Source: CAZKMM01 sp964553915
Lineage (GTDB): Bacteria; RBG-13-61-14; DRUE01
Direction: 5' to 3'
Assembly (NCBI GenBank): GCA_964553915.1
Contig: CAZKMM010000002.1
Location: forward strand, 1 to 49,538
Length of the DNA: 49,538 bases
Of the stretch, positions 8,146-16,668 are shown piece by piece. A model generated the notes under the pieces. That model worked only from the letters and a program-made list of their open reading frames with translations. It was not told the DNA's origin and searched no databases. The position numbers and the translations under genes were made by a program. Every line of letters starts with the position of its first letter. Position 1 is the first letter of the stretch.

Positions 8146-8838
8146 ATGGCAGAAAGCTGGAAATTTTGCTCTCCATCATCCCGGATTTTCAGAATAGCTT
8201 CTGGCTATACGATTTTGGGATTAGCCTGCCTGCTTGGATTTTTGAGCTATGCTTTCCCTGATGCTGAAAGAATGATTTTTTTATTCTGCCTTGCCCTGCT
8301 TCTGGCAATTTTTTTAATTCTTTCCCCTGGCTCCAAACCCAAAGAAACCCTGCTTTCTCCGGAACAATATCTGGCTCGAGCCCGAAGGCTTTTTCAGGAA
8401 GGAAAATTTATTTCTGCGGAAAAAAATTACTCTCAGGCAATCTATCATTTTTATCAGCGGGGTTTGCTGGAACGGGCAGGTTCGGTTTTTGAGGAATATT
8501 TCCGCGGATACCAGCGAATTTTCGCTCCAAAAATCCAGCTCCATCTCTGCCAGCAGTTATGCAAGAAAGGGAAATATTTACTTTCTGCTCAGGCTCTGGA
8601 AACCCTGATTCAGGAATGGGAGCAACTTTTTAAACATCACTCTCCCCGGTATTTGGAGCAGGCATATCTTCATCTTGCCCGAATTTATGGCGAAAAGCTT
8701 GACCTTCCCACTTTGGCGATTGACCGCTATTTTGAATTTCTGGAGAGATTTCCTAACAGCCCCTGGCGAGAAACCGCTATCTTCCAGATTCAGCTTTTAG
8801 ATGAAAAACTTTCCCGGGTTTTAAAAAGAGTTGCTTAA
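8146..8838 (+). CDS. Membrane-anchored TPR-like protein
   Basis: A 230-residue protein with two N-terminal membrane segments (about 22-37 and 43-60) and a cytoplasmic helical domain from about residue 72. That domain contains TPR-like units (ARARRLFQEGKFISAEKNYS, LCKKGKYLLSAQALETLI, DLPTLAIDRYFEFLERFPNS). It probably serves as a protein-protein scaffold; the partner is unknown. AAGGAGG precedes the ATG at 8146. The 3' end overlaps the convergent LpoA-like gene by four bases. Confidence 0.7.
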   Translation: MAESWKFCSPSSRIFRIASGYTILGLACLLGFLSYAFPDAERMIFLFCLALLLAIFLILSPGSKPKETLLSPEQYLARARRLFQEGKFISAEKNYSQAIYHFYQRGLLERAGSVFEEYFRGYQRIFAPKIQLHLCQQLCKKGKYLLSAQALETLIQEWEQLFKHHSPRYLEQAYLHLARIYGEKLDLPTLAIDRYFEFLERFPNSPWRETAIFQIQLLDEKLSRVLKRVA

Positions 8839-10712
8839 TGGATAATCTGGAATTTTCCTTTTTCAATCCGGAAAATATGAAGCTTATGCAAAAACTCTCC
8901 TTGCGGAGAAACACTTACCTTTCCCAGCGGGCTTTTCCATCCCTGAATTTGTAAAAGCATCTCTGCAAGCTCCCGACGATTTTTTACCTGATTCCTTTCA
9001 AGAATACTGATTAAAAGCGCCACAACTTCATAAGCCTGCATATCCACCAGGGTTGGCTCTTCCTGATACTGCTGACGAAAATAAAATTGATAGTCCTCAA
9101 ACTCCCGAGAATTTATTTCTGGAGCATAAAGGTCAACAAATACCGCAGATTCCAGATATTCTTTCCTGCAGTATTCAAAGATTTTTTCTGAATGCCAGCT
9201 ACTGGTGCCAAGAAGCTGGATAGAGACCTGGTGAAAAAGAAGCTGGGGAACAATCAGGGCAATTTTTTCCCAGCTATCCGGCAGGAAAAGAGCTTCAAAT
9301 TCCAGCTCAGGTTCTTTTTCCTCTGCTTCTTCTGGATGCTCCGCTTTAAGTTTTATCCATTCTTCAGGCAGGAGCTGAAGGATATTTTCTCCAATATCTG
9401 TGGCTTCTGCTGGATAAGAAAAACTTTTAACCACCTCTCCGCCTCGCTGGGTTACCTCTTCAGTAAAAAGTTGTGCAAATTCGCTTCCGTATTTATCATC
9501 TGGATAGAGCACCGCAAATTTTTTTAAACCTTCCTGCCCCATTGCCCAGTCCAGAAGAGCTTTTACCTGAGCAGATTTGGTAAGACAATCCTGAAAAATA
9601 TAGGTTCCGGTATCCGCAAGTCCCTCTTTTGGGCTTAAAGCAATCATTGGCACCCCATACTTTTCTGTCAGTTGAGCCGAGACTTTTGCTCTTTGCCCCA
9701 GAATCGGACCCACTAAAGCTATAATATGGTCTTCCAGAATAAGCTCCTTAACCGCTTGCTCTATCTTGCTTTCATATAAGCTGGAATCCACCACCCGCAA
9801 CCTCACCCGAGGCGCCAGCTCCGGACTCTCAAAAACTCCGCCTGCCAGTAAAGCTCCTTTTAAAGCCCGCTCCCCGAAATATTGATAAGTGCCAGATAAA
9901 GGAAGCAACAGACCAATCGTATCAGGCTCTACCTCTAAAAGCCTTTCGCAGAGCTCAAGAAGCTGACCCGCTTCCTGACGATGCTGGGAATTAGGGAAAT
10001 GCCGTAAGAGCCCTTCCAACCGCTCTTTAGCTTTTTGAAATTCACTATCCTGATAATAGCGATTAGCCAGCTCCCAGACCGCCTCGCTTCTTACCCAGTT
10101 TGGTCCCGAGGAATCTATCACCTTTTTCAATTCTTCTATGGTCATCCGGGAAAGCAGGTCAGGAAGAAGTCCTCTTATCTGTTCCACTTCCTCTGCAGGA
10201 GCATATTCCCCATACCTTCCCAGCCAGAGCACTGCCTTAGGGTATTGCTCCAGCTTTAAATAAGAATAGAAAAATAGACGGGAAATCTCCTTTCTCTGCT
10301 CCGGTTCCTTCATCCGTTCATACAATCCACTTAAAACCGCAATAACATCCTGATACCGCTCCTTTTGAAAATAACTCCGGGCAAGAAAATAATTGGCTTC
10401 TCTTCTCAGAGACTTTTTTCTGCTTTTTTCCAGAACCGCTTCCAGATACCTGATTGATTTCTCATATTCCCCCTTTTCATAATAAAGCTTTCCCAGCTCC
10501 AGCCAGACCCTCGCCTGATACCGGCTCCGAGGACGGGCTTTAAGAAATTCCTCATAGGCACTGATTGCCTGGTCAATTTCCCCCTGCTCCGCCAGTTGCT
10601 CTGCTTCCTTGAGCTCCTGCCTGGCTTTGCTTCCCAAAAGCTCAAAAGCCTCCAGGGAGCCAGAAGCAAGCAAGAAAAAAGGTATAATTACAATTAAAAT
10701 TCGCTTCAGCAT
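8835..10712 (-). CDS. TPR plus periplasmic-binding-fold protein, LpoA/LppC-like
   Basis: The 625-residue exported protein has a signal peptide (MLKRILIVIIPFFLLASGS) and TPR units from about residue 30 to 260 (for example QGEIDQAISAYEEFLKARP). A type I periplasmic-binding domain follows from about 268 to 610 (TIGLLLPLSGTYQYFGERAL, IIALVGPILGQRAKV, FAVLYPDDKYGSEFAQLF). This order is that of LpoA, the outer-membrane activator of penicillin-binding protein 1A, but there is no clear lipobox cysteine, so it may instead be a soluble sensor or binding protein. ATG 10712 is used; TTG 10715 directly precedes it. No ribosome site is seen, and a -35/-10 pair ends eight bases upstream. Confidence 0.75.
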   Translation of the reverse strand: MLKRILIVIIPFFLLASGSLEAFELLGSKARQELKEAEQLAEQGEIDQAISAYEEFLKARPRSRYQARVWLELGKLYYEKGEYEKSIRYLEAVLEKSRKKSLRREANYFLARSYFQKERYQDVIAVLSGLYERMKEPEQRKEISRLFFYSYLKLEQYPKAVLWLGRYGEYAPAEEVEQIRGLLPDLLSRMTIEELKKVIDSSGPNWVRSEAVWELANRYYQDSEFQKAKERLEGLLRHFPNSQHRQEAGQLLELCERLLEVEPDTIGLLLPLSGTYQYFGERALKGALLAGGVFESPELAPRVRLRVVDSSLYESKIEQAVKELILEDHIIALVGPILGQRAKVSAQLTEKYGVPMIALSPKEGLADTGTYIFQDCLTKSAQVKALLDWAMGQEGLKKFAVLYPDDKYGSEFAQLFTEEVTQRGGEVVKSFSYPAEATDIGENILQLLPEEWIKLKAEHPEEAEEKEPELEFEALFLPDSWEKIALIVPQLLFHQVSIQLLGTSSWHSEKIFEYCRKEYLESAVFVDLYAPEINSREFEDYQFYFRQQYQEEPTLVDMQAYEVVALLISILERNQVKNRRELAEMLLQIQGWKSPLGKVSVSPQGEFLHKLHIFRIEKGKFQIIH

Positions 10713-10720
10713 CAAAAGAT

Positions 10721-10749
10721 ATTTTTTCTGAAAATTTCCTCCCGGTCAA
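10721..10749 (-). promoter_or_regulatory. Possible promoter of the LpoA-like gene, leaderless geometry
   Basis: TTGACC (10744-10749), 17 bases and AAAAAT (10721-10726) on the minus strand, then eight bases to ATG 10712. The -10 box is weak (four of six), so this is a supporting rather than a primary example of the leaderless layout. Confidence 0.35.
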
Positions 10750-10814
10750 CTGCGCCATCTTTTTTCTTTGCTTTCCCATTCCAAAAGAGCGTTTTTCGAA
10801 AACGAGCGATTTAA

Positions 10815-10843
10815 TTGACATTATAAATTTGAGTTGCTATATT
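10815..10843 (+). promoter_or_regulatory. Strong promoter of the GMC oxidoreductase operon
   Basis: Perfect TTGACA (10815-10820), 17-base spacer, TATATT (10838-10843) preceded by TGc, making an extended -10. The expected start point is near 10850, leaving a short leader with AAAGGAG at 10858-10864. Confidence 0.7.
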
Positions 10844-10872
10844 TATCAGACAATTCCAAAAGGAGTGGGATG

Positions 10873-11403
10873 ATGTTCAAAAATCTTTCTCCCAGAACCG
10901 CTCAAATTGTCCGGGCTCTGATTGAGGTATTAAAACCAAGAAAACCGGGATTTGACCCTCCAATTGATGAAGAAATCCTAAAAGTTGCTGATAATTTTAT
11001 CGGGCATCTGCCCTCCCATATGAAATTCCTACTTCCCCTGGGACTATATCTTTTAGAATTTGGCACCTTAATCTTTGTCCCCACTTTCAGGCGATTTTCC
11101 CGGATGCCTCTTGAGGAAAGAGAGAAATATATCCTGAGCTGGACCGAGAGCAAAATCGCTCTTCGCCGGGATTTAATTAAAGGAATTAAAGCTATCTGTA
11201 TGACCGGCTTTTATGCTCACCCTGCGATAATGCAACATATCGGCTATGAGCTGGAGGAACATTTAAAGAAAATCAATGTCAGCGAGGAGCCCACGGTTCC
11301 CTGCAACCAGGAAGCTTATGAATATTTCAAGAAGCTGGAAGAGACCGGCACCTGGGGACCGACAGTCGGAGAGCCGGGCAGAGTTAAAGAAAAAACTGAA
11401 TAG
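10873..11403 (+). CDS. Small subunit of a GMC-type dehydrogenase (gluconate 2-dehydrogenase subunit 3-like)
   Basis: A 176-residue helical protein with FSRMPLEEREKYILSW followed by LIKGIKAICMTGFYAHPAIM. This pattern resembles the small (gamma, subunit-3) partners of gluconate 2-dehydrogenase-type flavoproteins. No twin-arginine or other signal peptide is present, so the complex is predicted to be cytoplasmic, unlike the classic periplasmic enzymes. ATG 10873 gives seven-base spacing from GGAG; ATG 10870 is only four bases away from it. It lies 12 bases upstream of the GMC flavoprotein gene and surely belongs with it. The subfamily call is moderate. Confidence 0.65.
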   Translation: MFKNLSPRTAQIVRALIEVLKPRKPGFDPPIDEEILKVADNFIGHLPSHMKFLLPLGLYLLEFGTLIFVPTFRRFSRMPLEEREKYILSWTESKIALRRDLIKGIKAICMTGFYAHPAIMQHIGYELEEHLKKINVSEEPTVPCNQEAYEYFKKLEETGTWGPTVGEPGRVKEKTE

Positions 11404-11415
11404 GAGAAAATAAAA

Positions 11416-12942
11416 ATGGGACAAATTTTTACCAGCGACCAGCTCACCAAAAATATTGAAGAAAGATGTCAGGTATGTGTAATTGGCTCTGGAGCCGGAG
11501 GAGGAGCCATCGCGGCTGAGCTGGCAGAAAACGGAGTTGAAGTCTTAATTTTAGAAGAAGGCGGATATTACACCAGCAAGGACTTTTCTTCTGACCCAGC
11601 CAAGGCAATCCCGATGCTCTATCGGGACGCGGGCACTTCCGTGATTTTAGGCTCGCCCAGTATTATTTTCAGTGAGGGAAGATGTGTTGGAGGCTCCACG
11701 GTCATCAATGGAGGAATGTGCTGGCGGACTCCGGAACGGGTGCTGAAACGCTGGCAGTTTGAATTCGGCTTAAAAGACATTACCCCAAAAGCAATGGAGC
11801 CTTTTTTTGAAAAGGTGGAGGAGCGAATAAATGTCGCTCCCCAGGCACCTGAATCCCTTTCCAAAGCAGAAATGCTCATCCATCAGGCGGTAAATAAACT
11901 CGGTTATTTAATCCGCAGGAACCGAAGAAATCAAAAAAACTGCACCGGCGAGGGGCTATGTGTGTTCGGCTGTCCTACCGACCGAAAACAATCTGTGCTT
12001 ATCACCTATATTCCCCGGGCAATCAACAACGGCGCCCGGCTTTATGCGGACTGCAAGGCGGTAAAGATTCTGGCAAAGAACGGCAGAGCGGTCGGGGTGC
12101 TGGCTCATATCCTGGACCGGGAAACCGGCAAGAAGAAATACAAAATGAAGATTCAGGCAGACCTGGTCATTGTTGCCGGCGGAGCCATTCAGACCCCGGC
12201 TTTATTGCTCGGCTCCCGGCTGGGAAATGCCTTTAAGCAGGTGGGGAAAAACTTCCTCTGCCATCCCAACACCAAGGTGATTGGAATCTTTGACCAGGAG
12301 GTAAGATACTGGGCTGGGGTTCATCAGGGACATCAAGTCCATGAATTTCTGGAGGAAGGATTGCTTTTTGCTCTGGGCGGGGTTCATCCCAGCCTGGTTG
12401 CCATCAGTCTTCCCAGCTTTGGAGAGAAGAATCTGGAAATGATGGAATTGTGGAATTATATGGTGGCGGGCGGGGTTTTAGTTGATGATACCACTTATGG
12501 TCGGGTGATGCGTGCTCCCTGGGGTTCTGCTTTAGCCTTTTATCAGATTGACCATATTGAGTATGAAAGACTGCTTAAAGGAGTGGCAATTTTAAGTGAG
12601 ATTATGTTTACCGCTGGTGCCCGGAAAGTGCTCCTTCCTTTTTTCAGCCTTCAGGAGCTTAACAGTATTGATGAAATCCCAAAAATTTATGATTACAAAA
12701 TCAAGCCGAGCGAGATTGAGCTTCTTACCGTCCACGCTTTTGGCACCACCAGAATGTGCGCCAACCCGAGAAGAGGGGTGGTGGACCAGTGGGGAGAGTG
12801 CCATGAGGTCAGCCGGCTGTTCATTGTGGACGGTGGGATTATTCCTACTTCCCTGGGGGTGAACCCGCAAGAAACCATAATGGCTCTTGCTACCCGAACC
12901 GGACAGTATATTCTGGAAAACAAGAGCAAATACTTAAGCTGA
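11416..12942 (+). CDS. GMC-family FAD oxidoreductase
   Basis: The 508-residue flavoprotein has an N-terminal FAD dinucleotide-binding motif (GSGAGGGAIAAELAENG), the GMC block CVGGSTVINGGMCWRTP and a cysteine-bearing NCTGEGLCVFGCP segment. Its C-terminal active-site region has HAFGTTRM (catalytic His) and GVNPQETIMALATR (conserved Asn plus FAD contact). The pattern is closest to long-chain alcohol or sugar-alcohol dehydrogenases of the GMC family. With no electron-acceptor cytochrome in the window, the acceptor is unknown. AGGAG at 11402 precedes the ATG. It forms a two-gene operon with the small subunit and ends 35 bases before the convergent FmdB gene. Confidence 0.88.
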   Translation: MGQIFTSDQLTKNIEERCQVCVIGSGAGGGAIAAELAENGVEVLILEEGGYYTSKDFSSDPAKAIPMLYRDAGTSVILGSPSIIFSEGRCVGGSTVINGGMCWRTPERVLKRWQFEFGLKDITPKAMEPFFEKVEERINVAPQAPESLSKAEMLIHQAVNKLGYLIRRNRRNQKNCTGEGLCVFGCPTDRKQSVLITYIPRAINNGARLYADCKAVKILAKNGRAVGVLAHILDRETGKKKYKMKIQADLVIVAGGAIQTPALLLGSRLGNAFKQVGKNFLCHPNTKVIGIFDQEVRYWAGVHQGHQVHEFLEEGLLFALGGVHPSLVAISLPSFGEKNLEMMELWNYMVAGGVLVDDTTYGRVMRAPWGSALAFYQIDHIEYERLLKGVAILSEIMFTAGARKVLLPFFSLQELNSIDEIPKIYDYKIKPSEIELLTVHAFGTTRMCANPRRGVVDQWGECHEVSRLFIVDGGIIPTSLGVNPQETIMALATRTGQYILENKSKYLS

Positions 12943-12977
12943 GCAAAAATCTTCAAAAAAACCGTCCAGAGCCTGAG

Positions 12978-13217
12978 CTATTTCTTGCAGGGAGGCTTGG
13001 CACAGGGCTCACTTCTTCCGCAACAGGTGGTATCAGAGCCGCATCTCAACTGTCCGCTCTGTTCTGAAAAAGAAAACCCTGCTGGAGCACTCAAAAGTTT
13101 TTCCAGATCACTGCTTCCGCATTCCGGGCATTTAAGCTCATCCGAAGCCGAGCCTACCCCTACCAGAAATTCGCTTTTCCTCCCGCACTGGCGACAGCGA
13201 TATTCATAAATTGGCAT
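12978..13217 (-). CDS. FmdB-family zinc-ribbon protein
   Basis: A 79-residue protein beginning MPIYEYRCRQCGRKSEF with a second pair CPECG, the FmdB/CxxC_CxxC regulatory-type zinc ribbon. The C-terminal tail has extra cysteines (CGSDTTCCGRSEPCAKPPC), which may bind another metal or cluster. FmdB itself was described next to formamidase/amidase genes as a putative regulator, but the family's function is unsettled. It is the last gene of the DUF134-MinD island, nine bases after the NifX-like gene. Confidence 0.88.
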   Translation of the reverse strand: MPIYEYRCRQCGRKSEFLVGVGSASDELKCPECGSSDLEKLLSAPAGFSFSEQSGQLRCGSDTTCCGRSEPCAKPPCKK

Positions 13218-13226
13218 CTTTGCCCC

Positions 13227-13565
13227 CTAATGGTCGCAGATATTTTCTCCGAGCTCCAGCCGGTCTTCCAGCCAGGCCTGGACAATCTCTACCGGGTCCT
13301 GAGCCGGAGCACCCAAAATCACCTCTACCCCGTATTCTCTAAAATACTCCTGTGCCCTTCTTCCCATTCCACCGGTAATGATTGCATTCACTCCTTTCTC
13401 TGCTAAAAATCTGGGAAGTAATCCGGGCTGATGTTCTGGGGCAGGAATAAAATCCTGTGCCAGAATTTTTTTCTCCTGCTTATCTACTGTGAGGACTAAA
13501 AATCCCTGACAATGACCAAAATGAAGGCAAAGTTTTCCCTCTGCCACAGGAAGAGCAATTTTCAT
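13227..13565 (-). CDS. NifX/NifB C-terminal-type (dinitrogenase Fe-Mo cofactor family) protein
   Basis: A 112-residue single-domain member of the family that includes NifX, NafY and the orange protein: MKIALPVAEGKLCLHFGHCQGFLV at its start, then VNAIITGGMGRRAQEYFREYGVEV. The FGHC motif near residue 16-19 offers a His and Cys for metal or cluster binding. Such proteins carry Fe-S or Mo-containing clusters. Nitrogenase structural genes are absent, so nitrogen fixation is not implied. Its ATG overlaps the mrp stop codon (ATGA). Confidence 0.85.
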   Translation of the reverse strand: MKIALPVAEGKLCLHFGHCQGFLVLTVDKQEKKILAQDFIPAPEHQPGLLPRFLAEKGVNAIITGGMGRRAQEYFREYGVEVILGAPAQDPVEIVQAWLEDRLELGENICDH

Positions 13566-14467
13566 TTCTCCTTCACCTCCTTTGGCTCTAAACTCATCAC
13601 ATCCAAAATTGGTTGAATCGCCTGTTTGAATGCTTTGCCAGTCTCGGTCTCAGCAAAATGATAAAGAAAAGGCTTACCCTCATCGCAGGCTTCGGCTAGC
13701 TTGGGTTCAATAGGAATTTTCCCCAAGAAAGGCACCCCCATCTCCTCTGCCATTTTTTTCCCACCTCCGCTTTTAAAAATCTCGGTCTTTTTACCACAGT
13801 GAGGACAGATAAATCCGCTCATATTTTCAATTACTCCCAGCACCGGGATATTCAACCTCCGGCAAAAACCAATGGTCCGCTGAACATCTATCACAGAAAG
13901 CTCCTGAGGAGTGGTGACAATCACCGCTCCATCCAGATTTTCAATCAACTGTGCCACACTTAACGGCTCATCGCCAGTTCCTGGAGGGGAATCTATCACC
14001 AGAAAATCCAGCTCTCCCCATTCCACATCTTTTAAAAACTGCTTGATCAAACCCATCTTTAAGGGTCCCCGCCAGATTACCGCATCATCCGGATTCTTCA
14101 AAAGAAAGCCGATGGACATTACTTTAAGGGAATCTCCAATCATTACCGGCAAAATACCTTCCTCTCCTCCTACCACGGGCGCACCTTCCAGACCAAGAAG
14201 CTTGGGCACACTTGGTCCGTGAATATCCACATCCATAATCCCTACCCGGTATCCTTCCAGAACCAGAGCCATTGCCAGATTAACCGCAACCGTGCTTTTG
14301 CCCACCCCACCTTTACCGCTCAAAACTATTATCTTATGCTTAATCTGGCAGAGCCTCCGCATCAGCTCCTGACGCTCTTTGAATTCCTCCTCTCTTTCTC
14401 CGGGCTTTTTTTGCTTTGCCGGGCAATTAGCCACATCGCAGGTATCACAACTTTTTTTCTCCCCCAT
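13562..14467 (-). CDS. mrp: Mrp/NBP35-family Fe-S cluster carrier ATPase
   Basis: The 301-residue ATPase has an N-terminal cysteine set (CDTCDVANCPAK), a deviant Walker A (SGKGGVGKST, about 50-59), the MDVDIHGPSVPKLLG and DFLVIDSPPGTGDE blocks, and a C-terminal CPHCGKK pair. This pattern is that of Mrp/ApbC/NBP35 scaffolds that receive a [4Fe-4S] cluster at the CxxC and pass it to target proteins. ATG 14467 is preferred over TTG 14485 because GGAGGGGAG lies at proper spacing before it. The next gene downstream is a NifX-like protein, a plausible cluster acceptor. Confidence 0.92.
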   Translation of the reverse strand: MGEKKSCDTCDVANCPAKQKKPGEREEEFKERQELMRRLCQIKHKIIVLSGKGGVGKSTVAVNLAMALVLEGYRVGIMDVDIHGPSVPKLLGLEGAPVVGGEEGILPVMIGDSLKVMSIGFLLKNPDDAVIWRGPLKMGLIKQFLKDVEWGELDFLVIDSPPGTGDEPLSVAQLIENLDGAVIVTTPQELSVIDVQRTIGFCRRLNIPVLGVIENMSGFICPHCGKKTEIFKSGGGKKMAEEMGVPFLGKIPIEPKLAEACDEGKPFLYHFAETETGKAFKQAIQPILDVMSLEPKEVKEK

Positions 14468-14487
14468 TTCAAACTCCCCTCCCAAAT

Positions 14488-15390
14488 TTATACCTTTGAT
14501 TTTAACTTAATTTCTATTTTTCCCCATATCTTTTTGATTTCTTCTGCCACCGAATTACTCTCATACTCAATTAAACTCTTTCCTTCCACCATTGCCCGGG
14601 AAAATGAAGGATGATAGGGAAGCCGGGCTAAAAGCTCAGCACCTATCTTCTGCACATAATCCTGAATCTCCTGGCTTATCTTTAAATTAAGGTCATATTT
14701 GTTAATTACCACTCCTAAAGGTATGGAAAAATGCTGGCAAAGTTCACTTACCCGCTTCAGGTCATGAATTCCACTTAAACTTGGCTCCGCCACTGCCAGA
14801 GCATAATCACATCCGGTAAGAGATGCAATTACCGGACAGCCAATTCCGGGCGGACCATCAATTAAAATCAGCTCCTTTTTCTTCTCCTCTGCCAGCTCCT
14901 GGGCAGTTTTCCTTACCATACTGACCAGCTTGCCAGAATTCTCCTCCCCAACCCCTAATTGAGCGTGAACCAATATCCCGGCACGAGTCTCAGAAATATA
15001 CCATTCCCCGGCTCTCTGCTCCAGCATCGTAATTGCCTGGCTGGGACAGAACTCCGCACATACTCCACAGCCATCGCAAGTTACCGGGTCAATGGTATAT
15101 TCCTGAGGCAAGCCATTTGCATCCAGCTTTTCAAGCACCGCTTCAAATCTACATACCTGCTTGCAAAGCCCGCATTTCTGACATTTTTCCGGGTCAATCT
15201 CTGCTTTAAATCCGCTGTAAAATTCTTCTCGCCTGACAATGCTGGGATGGAGAATCAAATGAAGATTAGAAGCATCCACATCGCAGTCCGCAATCACCAC
15301 TGAATCTGTCAGCAGGGAAAAACAGGCAACCAGACTGGTCTTGCCAGTTCCCCCTTTTCCACTAATTACCACTAACTGCTTGACTGACAT
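14488..15390 (-). CDS. MinD-superfamily ATPase with inserted 2x[4Fe-4S] ferredoxin (paralogue 1)
   Basis: The 300-residue P-loop ATPase (SGKGGTGKTS near residues 10-19) has an inserted ferredoxin domain at about 68-125 with two cluster motifs (CQKCGLCKQVCRF and CDGCGVCAEFCPSQ). MinD-type switch segments follow (ILIDGPPGIGCPVIASLTG). These proteins occur in pairs in many anaerobes beside NifX-like proteins and, in Desulfovibrio, with the orange protein complex. Their reaction is unproven; ATP-driven electron transfer or cluster handling is a reasonable inference. The start overlaps its paralogue by 29 bases. Confidence 0.9.
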   Translation of the reverse strand: MSVKQLVVISGKGGTGKTSLVACFSLLTDSVVIADCDVDASNLHLILHPSIVRREEFYSGFKAEIDPEKCQKCGLCKQVCRFEAVLEKLDANGLPQEYTIDPVTCDGCGVCAEFCPSQAITMLEQRAGEWYISETRAGILVHAQLGVGEENSGKLVSMVRKTAQELAEEKKKELILIDGPPGIGCPVIASLTGCDYALAVAEPSLSGIHDLKRVSELCQHFSIPLGVVINKYDLNLKISQEIQDYVQKIGAELLARLPYHPSFSRAMVEGKSLIEYESNSVAEEIKKIWGKIEIKLKSKV

Positions 15391-16228
15391 TTCTCTCTAC
15401 CTTTTGAACAATCTTTTGGTAAACCTCTAAAAACCGCTCTTTATACTCGGGATACACCTCTGAGAGGGTTAAACCTCTGCTATATCCCTCAGCGATTTTT
15501 CGGTCCTCTGGAATTTCCAGCAATATCTCAAGCCCTTGTTCTTGGCAATAGTTATGCACCCTGTCATCTCCAATTCCCACCCGGTTAATGATAATCCCGC
15601 AGAGAATTCCCAACTGCCGGGCAACACCTACTGCCAGCTTTAAATCATTAAGACCAAAAGGAGTTGGCTCGGTTACCAGAAGGGCAAAATCTGCTCCTTT
15701 CAGGGTATGAATTACCGGACAGGAGCTACCGGGTGGAGCATCCAAAATAATCGGAATTTGTTCCCTGCTTGCTTTTCGTTTTACCTCTTTAATCACCGGG
15801 CTGGGCATTGGCTGACCAATATCCAGCCTGCCTTCATAAAAAACTATTCCGTCTCTTTTCCCTGCCCTGATTTCTCCAACTTTCTTTTTCACCTCTTTAA
15901 TTGCCTTCATCGGGCAAACCAGAGCACAGCCCCCGCAGGAATGACAGAGTTCATAAAAGGTCATCACCTTATCCAGAAGAACTACAATGGCACCAAATCT
16001 GCAAACCCGCTGGCACTCCCGACAAAAGGTGCATTTTGCAAGGTCAACCTCAGGATAAAGAAGCTCAACCGCTTTAGTCTCTTTCCATTCTGGATTAACC
16101 AGAAGCTGAGCATTGGGCTCCTCAACATCACAATCCACCAGCACCGCTCTCTCAAGAGCCAGTGCTAAACTGGTAGCAACCAAGGTCTTACCAGTTCCCC
16201 CCTTTCCACTTGCCACCGCAATTTTCAT
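15362..16228 (-). CDS. MinD-superfamily ATPase with inserted 2x[4Fe-4S] ferredoxin (paralogue 2)
   Basis: The 288-residue paralogue of the downstream gene has MKIAVASGKGGTGKT at the very N-terminus, a ferredoxin insert at about 60-120 (CTFCRECQRVCRF, CHSCGGCALVCPM) and PIILDAPPGSSCPVIHTLKG as the switch region. ATG 16228 is chosen because GAGGAA sits seven bases upstream and the protein then starts directly at strand 1; the longer frame to 16258 would overlap the preceding gene. Two such ATPases side by side suggest a heterodimer. Confidence 0.9.
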   Translation of the reverse strand: MKIAVASGKGGTGKTLVATSLALALERAVLVDCDVEEPNAQLLVNPEWKETKAVELLYPEVDLAKCTFCRECQRVCRFGAIVVLLDKVMTFYELCHSCGGCALVCPMKAIKEVKKKVGEIRAGKRDGIVFYEGRLDIGQPMPSPVIKEVKRKASREQIPIILDAPPGSSCPVIHTLKGADFALLVTEPTPFGLNDLKLAVGVARQLGILCGIIINRVGIGDDRVHNYCQEQGLEILLEIPEDRKIAEGYSRGLTLSEVYPEYKERFLEVYQKIVQKVERNVSQAVSGN

Positions 16229-16238
16229 TGGAATTTCC

Positions 16239-16598
16239 TCACCAATGGCTATTAACATCCGGAGCAGAACTCGGCTTAAGCTCCCCCTTTAAATAAGCAT
16301 CTATCGCCTCTTGAACTGTTCCCCTGGCTCCAACACCAATTTTTACTCCCCCAGCAGTCAAAACCTGATAAGCCTTGGGACCACAATGACCGGTTAAAAG
16401 CACCTCTACCCCCAGCTCAATAATTTTCTGAGCAGATTGAACCCCTGCCCCCTGCATTGCCTGAAGATTTTGAGTGTTGTCAATTGCCTGAAACTCTCCG
16501 CTCTCTGTATCATAAATAACAAAAAATTCTGCCCGACCAAATCGCTCATCCACCGGGCTGGATAAATCCTTCCCTTTAGCAGTAACAGCTATCTTCAT
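16239..16598 (-). CDS. NifX/NifB C-terminal-type protein (second copy)
   Basis: A 119-residue dinitrogenase Fe-Mo cofactor family protein with the canonical start MKIAVTAKGKDLSSPVDERFG, DNTQNLQAMQGAGVQSAQKI and LTGHCGPKAYQVL. The GHCGPKA loop includes a likely metal-binding His-Cys pair. It is more typical of the family than the copy at 13227. It is preceded by GGGAGGTG and lies directly downstream of a terminator hairpin, so its expression probably depends on readthrough. Confidence 0.9.
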   Translation of the reverse strand: MKIAVTAKGKDLSSPVDERFGRAEFFVIYDTESGEFQAIDNTQNLQAMQGAGVQSAQKIIELGVEVLLTGHCGPKAYQVLTAGGVKIGVGARGTVQEAIDAYLKGELKPSSAPDVNSHW

Positions 16599-16636
16599 AA
16601 AAAAACACCTCCCTTAATCCATAAAAATAAAAAATC

Positions 16637-16663
16637 AAGGGAGCGAGGAAGCCCCGCTCCCTT
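16637..16663 (-). terminator. Intrinsic terminator inside the DUF134-MinD island
   Basis: On the minus strand a nine-base perfect stem (AAGGGAGCG / CGCTCCCTT) with a nine-base loop is followed by GATTTTTTATTTTTAT. It starts six bases after the stop of the DUF5320 gene and only about 40 bases before the next start, with no room for a normal promoter in between. It would act as a partial terminator. Confidence 0.8.
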
Positions 16664-16668
16664 TAAAC

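Noticed and set aside
15707..16168. 153-codon plus-strand frame opposite a MinD-ferredoxin gene
   Set aside because: Shadow of a well-conserved gene; no ribosome site or motif.
13227..16598. Evidence for nitrogen fixation from NifX-like genes
   Set aside because: No nifH, nifD, nifK, nifE or nifN gene is present; the family is broad and occurs in non-fixers.
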